DNA of 26,407 nucleotides from CAZTKP01 sp964614215 (lineage in GTDB: Bacteria > UBP6 > UBA1177): assembly GCA_964614215.1 (NCBI GenBank), contig CAZTKP010000020.1, forward strand, positions 1-26,407. Direction: 5' to 3'. Shown one piece after another: positions 1 through 7,086 of this stretch. Made by a program: the position numbers and the translations under genes. How positions within the stretch are numbered: position 1 is the first letter of the stretch; the number at the start of each line of letters is the position of its first letter. Under the pieces are notes generated by a model. The model had not been told where the DNA came from. It made no database searches and saw only the letters and a program-made list of their open reading frames with translations.

Positions 1-154
1 GTTGGAGACGAAGTCGCAGGCCCGGGGTTATTTCGACCTTTCCCTAAATCCCTTACCTGAAGGCAAGGGACTTTAACGATTTCTTATAACATTGAAGCTA
101 CTTCCTTTTCCTTTAGGAGAAGGACTGAGGAAGAGGTCCGGGTTGACACACTGG
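1..154. other. Non-coding flank with stacked palindromes
   Basis: No convincing gene: all three forward frames hit stops by position 76. Three dyads follow one another. Positions 49-70 have arms TCCCTT/AAGGGA with inner CCT/AGG. Positions 104-123 have arms CCTTTTCCT/AGGAGAAGG with one G-T wobble. Positions 140-161 have a perfect 8-bp stem GGGTTGAC/GTCAACCC around ACACTG, nested in a wider GTCCGG/CCGGAC pair (136-141 with 168-173). The last dyad covers the stop codon of the symporter gene, so it may act as a 3' end structure, but no T-run follows on either strand. The first two look like interspersed REP-type palindromic units. This is inference, since only one window is visible. Confidence 0.45.
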
Positions 155-1603
155 TCAACCCCTACGGCCGGACGGCACCACATAAGTTGACACAACTGCG
201 ACTGTCAAAGCGACGAAGAATGTGAGGATCCTTGCTGTAATGACTTTATCCATTCCTGTCTGGATCCAGATGATGGTGAAGAGGAGTCCTGTGATTATTG
301 TGATGAGGACTGCCCTTCCGTGATATTTTTTCCAGAAGAGTGTGAGAAGGATGACGACTGAGAACGTTCCGCCGATCCCTGCCCAGACATAGCTGACGAG
401 TGTGAAAATATAGTCCGATGGTGCGACATAGCTGATCCCGAGAGCGATGAGTGCAAGGAGTGCCGTGACTGTTCTGCGTCTGAAAAGCTGCTGTTTTTCG
501 GTGAGTTCTTTTTTCTTCGGCAGGATGTTCTCTGAAAATTCCGTTGCGGAAAGCACAAGAAGAGAATCAGCTGTGGAAACCATTGCGGCTATCGCTCCCG
601 TTATGAGGATCGCGGCAATTGCGGGAGGAAAGATCTTAAGCAGAACTGCGGGCATGACATACTCTCTATCGGGAAGTCCTTCAGGTCCGAAGATGGCAAG
701 TCCGATCCAGCCGATGCAAAGTGCTCCGATATAAGCGACAACTGTCCATGCAACTCCGATATTTCTTGCAAGTTTAGCCTGTTTTGCGTCTTTTATCGCC
801 ATAAATCTCATACTTAACTGAGGCTGTCCACCCAGATATCCGAAAAACCAGCTGAATCCGCCCATGATGGCAACTCCGGCCATAAAACCTGTGGCTCCGC
901 CGGTAAGATCTGTGTATTTTGGCCCGGCAAGGCTGAGAGCCTGCGGGATTCCAGTCGCAAAAACATCAGTATTATTAGAAAGATAGACAATTCCGAAGAT
1001 CGGTCCGAGAATTAGTGTTATTATCATCAAAATAGCCTGAACGACATCTGTGTAGACGACACTTCTAAAACCACCGTAAATGGTATAGGGAATAATTATC
1101 GCCGCAGTTATAAGCATTCCGACCTCGGGCTTTATTTTAAACATTGTGTAAAGAACCTTTCCGCCACCTAGAAACTGCGCCCCGACATAGAAGAAAAAGA
1201 AAAAAACTATCGTAAAACTTCCGACAATTCTTATCCATTTTCCAACTTCTCCATGTCTTTTGGCAATGTACTGCGTGAAGCTGTCGATCTCATATTTTTC
1301 AGCTTCATCCCGAAGTCTGTAGGCAATGAGAACCCAGGCGGTGATGATACCCGAGACACATCCTATCGCTGTCCATATCTCAAGAAGACCTGTCGCATAA
1401 GCCGCTCCCGGAAGTCCCAGAAGCGCCCACGAAGATTCACCAGTCGCCCTTTCTGAAAGTGCCGCAACCCAACCTGGGAGATTTCTTCCCGCGATCGCAA
1501 AATCAGAGCTGTTTTCCACCTTTCTTCCCTGATAAACACCCCAGAGAATCAGAAAAGAAACGTAGATGAACATCACGATCAGTATCTGCGTTGAATGTTC
1601 CAT
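155..1603 (-). CDS. putP: PutP-like sodium/solute symporter
   Basis: Predicted inner-membrane secondary transporter of the sodium:solute symporter (SSS) family, closest by eye to the Na+/proline symporter PutP. The 482-residue length is normal and the protein is hydrophobic throughout, consistent with 12-13 helices. The N-terminal region carries the PutP-type stretch FAIAGRNLPGW, then SSWALLGLPGAAYATGL. The late STADSLLVLSATEF stretch matches the conserved Na+-site helix. The ATG at 1603 is preceded by GGAGGTGAGAT, a strong ribosome binding site, and by a TTGACA-17-TAATCT promoter at 1657-1685. It is transcribed away from the DUF4143 ATPase, sharing with it a region full of direct repeats. 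Substrate specificity cannot be read from sequence; proline is the best guess, another amino or organic acid is possible. Confidence 0.85.
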   Translation of the reverse strand: MEHSTQILIVMFIYVSFLILWGVYQGRKVENSSDFAIAGRNLPGWVAALSERATGESSWALLGLPGAAYATGLLEIWTAIGCVSGIITAWVLIAYRLRDEAEKYEIDSFTQYIAKRHGEVGKWIRIVGSFTIVFFFFFYVGAQFLGGGKVLYTMFKIKPEVGMLITAAIIIPYTIYGGFRSVVYTDVVQAILMIITLILGPIFGIVYLSNNTDVFATGIPQALSLAGPKYTDLTGGATGFMAGVAIMGGFSWFFGYLGGQPQLSMRFMAIKDAKQAKLARNIGVAWTVVAYIGALCIGWIGLAIFGPEGLPDREYVMPAVLLKIFPPAIAAILITGAIAAMVSTADSLLVLSATEFSENILPKKKELTEKQQLFRRRTVTALLALIALGISYVAPSDYIFTLVSYVWAGIGGTFSVVILLTLFWKKYHGRAVLITIITGLLFTIIWIQTGMDKVITARILTFFVALTVAVVSTYVVPSGRRG

Positions 1604-1656
1604 ATCTCACCTCCAAACTAAAGAATTCACTAACATTAATCGTTCGATTCCGAGTT

Positions 1657-1685
1657 AGATTACCAAATTGATAATTTTGTGTCAA
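1657..1685 (-). promoter_or_regulatory. Promoter of the putP-like gene
   Basis: On the minus strand, TTGACA (1685-1680), a 17-bp spacer and TAATCT (1662-1657) lie about 55 nt upstream of the ATG at 1603. The match to the sigma70 consensus is near-perfect at -35. It lies just outside the 33-bp repeat block (1708-1839), so a protein bound to those repeats would sit immediately upstream of this promoter. Confidence 0.65.
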
Positions 1686-1707
1686 ATCAGTAAATTTTCC
1701 AGAATTT

Positions 1708-1839
1708 GCCCTGACTTTGTGTAGATGATTTGATGAAATTGCCCTGACTTTGTGTCTCCAATTCCCTATACTTGGGTTGACTTTGTGTAACTATTAAGGT
1801 ATATTTGGTCTGACTTTATGTTTTTTCAGAGGATAAAAC
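1708..1839 (+). repeat. Four 33-bp-phased direct repeats
   Basis: Four consecutive 33-bp units start at 1708, 1741, 1774 and 1807. Each begins with a 15-bp conserved head of the form G-N-N-Y-TGACTTTGTGT, with the 11-mer at 1712, 1745, 1778 and 1811. The first three 11-mers are identical and the fourth reads TGACTTTATGT. The remaining 18 bp of each unit are not conserved. Three exact 33-bp steps are about three DNA turns, so all copies face nearly the same side of the helix. The third copy forms the -35 box of the ATPase promoter. The array fills the putP-ATPase intergenic region and stops 1 bp before the ATG at 1841. A short CCTGACTT reappears at 3185, just after the ATPase stop codon. Confidence 0.85.
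1777..1805 (+). promoter_or_regulatory. Promoter of DUF4143 ATPase 1, embedded in repeats
   Basis: TTGACT (1777-1782), a 17-bp spacer and TATATT (1800-1805) make a near-consensus sigma70 promoter about 35 nt upstream of the ATG at 1841. The -35 box is part of the third 33-bp repeat and the fourth repeat begins about where transcription would start. A factor binding the repeats would therefore be expected to block or modulate this promoter. Confidence 0.6.
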
Positions 1840-1840
1840 C

Positions 1841-3184
1841 ATGTTTTTCAGAAATATTTTAAATGAGTTAGACAAATGGTCTCAAAACAGTGATAGAAAA
1901 CCACTAATCCTTAGAGGTGCCAGACAAGTTGGAAAAACCACGGCTATAAAAATATTTGCCGAGAAATTTGATAACTTTATCTACCTTGATCTTGAGAAAA
2001 AAAATGATCTTGAGATTTTTCAGATGAATCTATCTGTTGAAAAGCTGATAGATTACATTCTTCTTACGAAAAAGATGCCTCCCGAAAAAGGCAGAACACT
2101 TATTTTTATTGATGAAATTCAAAACAGTCCTGAAGCTGTTGCTATGCTGAGATATTTTTATGAGTCCCTTCCCCAATATTATGTTATTGCCGCCGGATCT
2201 TTACTGGAAATACTTATGGCGAAACATAAGATCAGTTTTCCTGTCGGCAGAGTTGAATACCGCTTCATGTATCCTTTGACGTTTGAGGAATTCCTCGTTG
2301 CTTCAAACAATGAACAGGCTCTTAAACTTTACAACACTATCCCATGTCCGGAATACGCAATCCCGAGAATCATGGAACTATTTCACACTTATTCAATGAT
2401 CGGAGGAATGCCCGAAATAATATCAGAATACCTGAAAACCGGCAAAGTCATCAGTTTAAAAAACATTTATCAGTCACTATTTTTAAGCTACCTTGATGAT
2501 GTCAGAAAATATGCATCAGGACAGAAAGAAATTGAAATTATCCGACATGCAATTGAAAGCTCTCCCCTGGAAGCTGGTAAAAGAATAAAGTTTGAAGGAT
2601 TTGGAAACTCGAATTACAAAAGCAGAGAAGTCGGCGAAGCATTGAGAACTCTTTCACGGGCAATGCTTATAAATCTTATTTACCCCGTTACAAAACACGA
2701 TCCTCCTGCGATGCATGATAAAAAGAAATCGCCAAGATTACAGTTTGTTGACACAGGATTACTGAACTTTGCTTCAAATATCCAGCCACATTTTTTCAAG
2801 TACGACGACCTGCACGGTATTGATCGGGGCAGAATAGCTGAGCATATTGTTGGACAGGAACTGATCGGAACAGACTTGTCTTCTCCGCCTGATTATTTTT
2901 TCTGGGTGCGAGAGAAAAAGCAATCAAACGCTGAAGTTGATTTCCTTGTCCAGCATCTTTACAGATTTATTCCAGTTGAAGTTAAATCAGGACCTGAGGG
3001 CAAACTGAGATCTTTACATCAGTTTATGAACAACTGTGATCACCCTTTTGCTGTCAGACTGCATAGCGGGAATCTCTCTGTTGAGGAAGTAACAACAAAT
3101 GAAGGAAAAAAATATAAGCTTCTTAATCTTCCATACTGCTTTGCAGGTGTACTGAATCCCTATCTTGACTGGTTCATAAAGTAA
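1841..3184 (+). CDS. AAA ATPase with DUF4143 domain (copy 1)
   Basis: Predicted ATP-binding protein of the widespread AAA_14/DUF4143 group (COG1373 type), 447 residues, a usual length. Walker A is GARQVGKT (residues 26-33). Walker B ends in FIDEIQ, with D91 and E92. The C-terminal DUF4143 part contains AEVDFLV (E365, D367) followed by PVEVKSG (E380, K382), the spacing of a PD-(D/E)xK nuclease-like core. The biological role of this family is not established; toxin-like, defence and mobile-gene roles have been suggested. The gene is monocistronic, with its own promoter inside a 33-bp repeat array. The ribosome binding site is weak (AGAGGA, 7 nt before the ATG). It differs clearly in sequence from the second DUF4143-type ATPase near 12-13 kb, so the two are not a recent duplication. 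Confidence 0.85.
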   Translation: MFFRNILNELDKWSQNSDRKPLILRGARQVGKTTAIKIFAEKFDNFIYLDLEKKNDLEIFQMNLSVEKLIDYILLTKKMPPEKGRTLIFIDEIQNSPEAVAMLRYFYESLPQYYVIAAGSLLEILMAKHKISFPVGRVEYRFMYPLTFEEFLVASNNEQALKLYNTIPCPEYAIPRIMELFHTYSMIGGMPEIISEYLKTGKVISLKNIYQSLFLSYLDDVRKYASGQKEIEIIRHAIESSPLEAGKRIKFEGFGNSNYKSREVGEALRTLSRAMLINLIYPVTKHDPPAMHDKKKSPRLQFVDTGLLNFASNIQPHFFKYDDLHGIDRGRIAEHIVGQELIGTDLSSPPDYFFWVREKKQSNAEVDFLVQHLYRFIPVEVKSGPEGKLRSLHQFMNNCDHPFAVRLHSGNLSVEEVTTNEGKKYKLLNLPYCFAGVLNPYLDWFIK

Positions 3185-3204
3185 CCTGACTTATTCATCT
3201 TTTC

Positions 3205-3231
3205 TTGATTAATTTTCCATTACACTATAGT
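3205..3231 (+). promoter_or_regulatory. Possible promoter of the ELWxxDGT lipoprotein
   Basis: TTGATT (3205-3210) and TATAGT (3226-3231) are separated by 15 bp, shorter than ideal, about 35 nt upstream of the start codon at 3266. It is a plausible but sub-optimal sigma70 match in the only gap before this gene. Confidence 0.3.
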
Positions 3232-3265
3232 CTAAATTGTTTATCACATCAACAAGGAGGAAAAA

Positions 3266-6139
3266 ATGGTTTCCGCCAATAAAACTGTTTTAATTGTTTT
3301 AACTTTTCTCATCTGCTGCATCAGCTGTTCGGAATCACAGAAAAATGAATTAGATAACGATATGACTGACAACGACATGGCTGATAGCGACAATGATATC
3401 CTCGTCAGTGATGACTATGCTGAAGACATCCCCGACATAGATACAGACAATGATCTTACCGATAACGACATGGTAACAGAGCCTGAACTTCTTTCAATTA
3501 GAAACGACAGTATCAGTAGTGACTCCTCCCCCAACCTGTTTACACAACTAAATGAAAACACAGTGGTCTTCAGCAGCTTTACTGAGAACGAAGGCAACGA
3601 GTTATGGAGGTCTGACGGAACATCTGAAGGAACTTATCTTGTTAAGGATATTTATCCCGGCAGAGTTTCCAGCAACCCTGTCAACTTAGTTAATTTAGGC
3701 GACTTTGTTTATTTTCTTGCGGGATCGGATCTAAATAGAATTCTCATGTTTAAAACTGACGGCACACCTGAAGGGACTGAACCTGTGAAAGACGAGTTGG
3801 GAAATCCGGTAGACACTGACATTATTGAGGACCTAATAGACCCGCCATCGTTCAGTTATACTGCAACTGACTCAAAAATATTTTTCATCAGAAAAAACTC
3901 TGATGGAACTAAATCACTAATGATGACCGATAACAACTCAGATTATGCTGAAGATCTGGGCTCTTTTCCTGACATTTCATATCTTGTTGGCGCAGTTAGC
4001 AATAAAGTTCTTTTCTGGGCAAAAGATGCCTCAGGAACGTGGAAACTATGGAAAAACCCTGGAAAAAAAGATGGATCAACTCTTGTTCACGACTCGGACA
4101 ACCAGAGCGAGTTTGCTTTTTTAGTAGACAGATATTCCGTAGAAGGAAAGATATATTTCGTCATATCGTTTACTGATGACAAGTCCAAAGATTACTCAGG
4201 AAATCTTTTTGTTACTGACGGGACAACGGAAGGAACAGAACTGATCACAGAAACAATAAATCTCAGCAACGCCTGTTCCTCTTCACAAAGGATATTTTTT
4301 AACTATGAAAGGAACGTAATCTACTACATGAACAAAGCCGACAATGAAATTAAGCAGTTAAACATTGGGGCCTCAAAATGGATAGATTCCATAAATGCTT
4401 ATGACAACGAAACTCTTCTGGTAACCTATACAGAAGATAACGGGGATGATGGATTATATAAGCTGGGGATCTTAAATATTACGACTGAAGAATTTACTGA
4501 TTTTCATGAATTTGAATCATTCGAAAAACTTATAGTACTTAACGACACGGAACCTGTAGTAATTAAGTATAAAGACCAGTGGTATCTAATAGATGGTGAA
4601 AAAGATCCGGAAAAGTCATGGGACGATTCAATCTATTACGACGATTATCTTTACAAGCTTGATCTTAAGAATTTGAAAAAAGAAAAAGTAGACAAGGTCA
4701 TAAACTACTCCTGGTCTAATTGTCGCTACTATCCGGAAAATATTACTGTTGCTGCCGGAAAGATCTGGATGAGCGGCAATATTTATGATTCAGAAGGCAG
4801 CTCTATTGGATATGAACCTGTAGTAAGTGACGGAACTAAAAAAGGCAGTCACCTGATAAAAGATATTAATAGAGCAAGTGAATATATGGATGAAGATTTT
4901 TATCCGATTTTCTGTGACAGGCATCTCTATTATAATAGTGCCGCGTCCTATCTTTACAGAAGAAAACTTAATGCCAATGACCTTGAGTCCGAATTAGTTT
5001 CTCAATTATATCACCTGAAAGATAGAGGTTTTTATTACTCCGGAAATACAATTTTCATACCGGCATACTTAACAAAAGACTCAAAAGGAGAGTATCAGTT
5101 AATATCGATAGATACAGATGGAATGGAGATAAAATTAGTAAAAAGCGGACAGGCCAGTCTCATAACTCCTGTTAAACATGGTTTTATTTTTCAATACTGG
5201 GACAACGAAACATATAAAAGATCAATTTTTTCTTCAGATGGAACAGAAAGCGGAACAAAAGTATTGAAAGAGGGAAATCCTGAATACAGCTCAAGCTACT
5301 CTTTTCACAGGAACTTTCTATCAAATACAGAAGAAGCTGTTTTCTTTTATCTTGAAGGTAAAGAGGAAACCCTGAACTATCAGATATTGACAACGGATGG
5401 AACAATAGAAAACACAGAAATGATATTTGAAGGCATTAGGTCTGCCCTTTATACTCACCATGATTCCATGCTGTGCAAAGACAAGTTCCTCATGTCAGCA
5501 CGCCCTGGATCAAATTCAGTATCCACACTGTATTACGGAGCGTACATAAGTGACGGCACAGCAGACGGTACACATGAAGTTTTCCTTTGTGAGAAATCAG
5601 AAAACTGCGAAAAGATCCACGTCGGCTGCGCAAACGGACAACCACTTTTATTTATTAAGGAATTCATCCAGAACAGGGTTATAGTAAAAACAATAGGTTC
5701 TAACGGAAAACCGGATAAAACAATTCTGACAAAAACAGATGCGGATTTCCCTGAAAATATCTGGAAAACAAATATGTCGGATCTGGAAAGTTATTTCTTT
5801 CCTTTGTATACCGAACAAAATGGAACTGAGCTCTGGAAAACAGATGGAACGCAAACAGGAACAGTAATGGTAAAAGATATCTCTAAAGGCATTGAGAGCT
5901 CAAACCCTGAGATACTGGCAGTTCATAACGGGAAAGTCTATTTCAACGCATCTGACGGAACAAGCGGTTATGAGTTATGGGAAACAGATGGAACCGAAGC
6001 AGGCACAAAAATTGTTACGGATATATTTTCAGGAACAGGATCATCAACCCCAAATGAGATGACAGTAACAGACTACGGAATTGTTTTCAGCGCAATTGAC
6101 GAAGATGGACGGAACAAGCTCTGGTTTATAAGGGATTGA
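3266..6139 (+). CDS. ELWxxDGT-repeat beta-propeller lipoprotein
   Basis: Large exported protein, 957 residues. The N-terminus is a hydrophobic signal segment (about residues 7-20) ending CISC, with C21 the likely lipidated cysteine; the -3 position is Cys, not Leu, so the lipobox is atypical. Residues about 28-75 are an Asp/Asn-rich low-complexity linker (DNDMTDNDMADSDND and similar). The rest consists of repeats built around ELWxxDGTxxGTxxVKDI. At least nine DGT-containing copies are visible, with full ELW forms at residues 112, 855 and 903, the last two exactly 48 residues apart. This repeat family is predicted to fold as a beta-propeller. It has no catalytic motif that I recognise; a surface binding or adhesion role is inference. 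The ribosome binding site AAGGAGG is strong. Confidence 0.8.
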   Translation: MVSANKTVLIVLTFLICCISCSESQKNELDNDMTDNDMADSDNDILVSDDYAEDIPDIDTDNDLTDNDMVTEPELLSIRNDSISSDSSPNLFTQLNENTVVFSSFTENEGNELWRSDGTSEGTYLVKDIYPGRVSSNPVNLVNLGDFVYFLAGSDLNRILMFKTDGTPEGTEPVKDELGNPVDTDIIEDLIDPPSFSYTATDSKIFFIRKNSDGTKSLMMTDNNSDYAEDLGSFPDISYLVGAVSNKVLFWAKDASGTWKLWKNPGKKDGSTLVHDSDNQSEFAFLVDRYSVEGKIYFVISFTDDKSKDYSGNLFVTDGTTEGTELITETINLSNACSSSQRIFFNYERNVIYYMNKADNEIKQLNIGASKWIDSINAYDNETLLVTYTEDNGDDGLYKLGILNITTEEFTDFHEFESFEKLIVLNDTEPVVIKYKDQWYLIDGEKDPEKSWDDSIYYDDYLYKLDLKNLKKEKVDKVINYSWSNCRYYPENITVAAGKIWMSGNIYDSEGSSIGYEPVVSDGTKKGSHLIKDINRASEYMDEDFYPIFCDRHLYYNSAASYLYRRKLNANDLESELVSQLYHLKDRGFYYSGNTIFIPAYLTKDSKGEYQLISIDTDGMEIKLVKSGQASLITPVKHGFIFQYWDNETYKRSIFSSDGTESGTKVLKEGNPEYSSSYSFHRNFLSNTEEAVFFYLEGKEETLNYQILTTDGTIENTEMIFEGIRSALYTHHDSMLCKDKFLMSARPGSNSVSTLYYGAYISDGTADGTHEVFLCEKSENCEKIHVGCANGQPLLFIKEFIQNRVIVKTIGSNGKPDKTILTKTDADFPENIWKTNMSDLESYFFPLYTEQNGTELWKTDGTQTGTVMVKDISKGIESSNPEILAVHNGKVYFNASDGTSGYELWETDGTEAGTKIVTDIFSGTGSSTPNEMTVTDYGIVFSAIDEDGRNKLWFIRD

Positions 6140-6164
6140 ATCACAGAAAATCACCTCCTATATT

Positions 6165-6192
6165 TTGACTTGAAGCCCTTTTGTGGTATATT
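6165..6192 (+). promoter_or_regulatory. Promoter of the glyQ-glyS-ppdK operon
   Basis: TTGACT (6165-6170), a 16-bp spacer and TATATT (6187-6192) lie 30 nt upstream of the glyQ ATG at 6222. Transcription should begin near 6200, which excludes an upstream in-frame ATG at 6183 and leaves a leader too short for a T-box or glycine riboswitch. Confidence 0.65.
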
Positions 6193-6221
6193 CCCCCGCG
6201 TTATTTTGTAAGGGGGAAAAA

Positions 6222-7085
6222 ATGAAGGGAATAACCTTTCAGGAAATGATCTTTCGACTTCAGAGATTTTTCACGGAAAAGGGATGCATTCTTGTGCAGC
6301 CGTGGGATCTCGAAATGGGTGCTGGAACCTTTCATCCTGCAACATTTTTCTATTCACTTGACCCGGCGAACATCAGTTCTGTCTACGTTCAGCCTTCAAG
6401 GCGTCCAACTGACGGAAGATACGGTGAAAGTCCGAACAGAATGCAGCGTTTCTACCAGCTTCAGGCTCTTATCAAACCTAGTCCTGAAAAGTCACAGGAA
6501 CTATATCTTGAAAGTTTAAAGGTGATTGGAATAGATCCTGCCGACCACGACATCAGATTTGTTGAGGATGACTGGGAAAGCCCGACTCTGGGTGCATGGG
6601 GGCTCGGCTGGGAAGTCTGGCTTGACGGAATGGAAATAAGTCAGTTCACATACTTTCAGCAGGTCGGCGGAATCGATCTTCACCCGGTTCCAGTCGAACT
6701 TACCTACGGACTTGAAAGAATATGTATGTATCTTCAGGACGTTGATAACGTCTATGATCTCAAGTGGAATGACAAGGTCACGTACGGAGATGTTCATAAA
6801 GATGATGAATACGATTTCTCCCACTTCAACTTCAAGGAAGCAGTTGCTGAAGACTTCTTTTCCTTTTTCGACAAATATGAGGAGATCAGCAGGAACCTGC
6901 TTTCCAAAGGACTACCTAGGCCGGCCTACGAATTCTGCATAAAGGCAAGTCACGCTTTTAACATTCTCGATGCAAGAGGAGCGATCTCGGTAACAGAAAG
7001 ACAGAGATATATTGCACGGATCAGAACCCTTTCCTGCGGAATTGCCGAGACTTATGTTGAAAATCTGAAAAAGAGAGGGAACTGA
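6222..7085 (+). CDS. glyQ: Glycyl-tRNA synthetase alpha subunit
   Basis: Catalytic subunit of the bacterial alpha2-beta2 glycyl-tRNA synthetase, which charges tRNA-Gly with glycine in the cytoplasm. The highly conserved family stretches are all present: ILVQPWDLEMGAGTFHPATF, then YVQPSRRPTDGRYGESPNR, then QLQALIKPSP, and later the LHPVPVELTYGLER region of the class II fold. I chose the ATG at 6222, giving 287 residues, because AGGGGG lies 5 nt upstream and the promoter -10 box overlaps codons of the longer in-frame ATG (6183). The length then matches the family (about 290). The stop codon is 1 nt before the glyS ATG, so the two subunits are translationally coupled in the usual order. Confidence 0.96.
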   Translation: MKGITFQEMIFRLQRFFTEKGCILVQPWDLEMGAGTFHPATFFYSLDPANISSVYVQPSRRPTDGRYGESPNRMQRFYQLQALIKPSPEKSQELYLESLKVIGIDPADHDIRFVEDDWESPTLGAWGLGWEVWLDGMEISQFTYFQQVGGIDLHPVPVELTYGLERICMYLQDVDNVYDLKWNDKVTYGDVHKDDEYDFSHFNFKEAVAEDFFSFFDKYEEISRNLLSKGLPRPAYEFCIKASHAFNILDARGAISVTERQRYIARIRTLSCGIAETYVENLKKRGN

Positions 7086-7086
7086 T

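Noticed and set aside
140..161. An integron attC site
   Set aside because: The palindrome lacks the RYYYAAC/GTTRRRY core arrangement and no integrase or cassette array is visible.
1708..1839. A CRISPR-like array upstream of the ATPase
   Set aside because: The conserved part is only 11-15 bp, fillers are 18 bp, there are just four units and no cas gene is in the window. Regular spacing with promoter overlap fits regulatory sites better.
6183..6221. N-terminal extension of GlyQ from the ATG at 6183
   Set aside because: The promoter -10 box (6187-6192) lies inside it and the strong AGGGGG site is positioned for the ATG at 6222.
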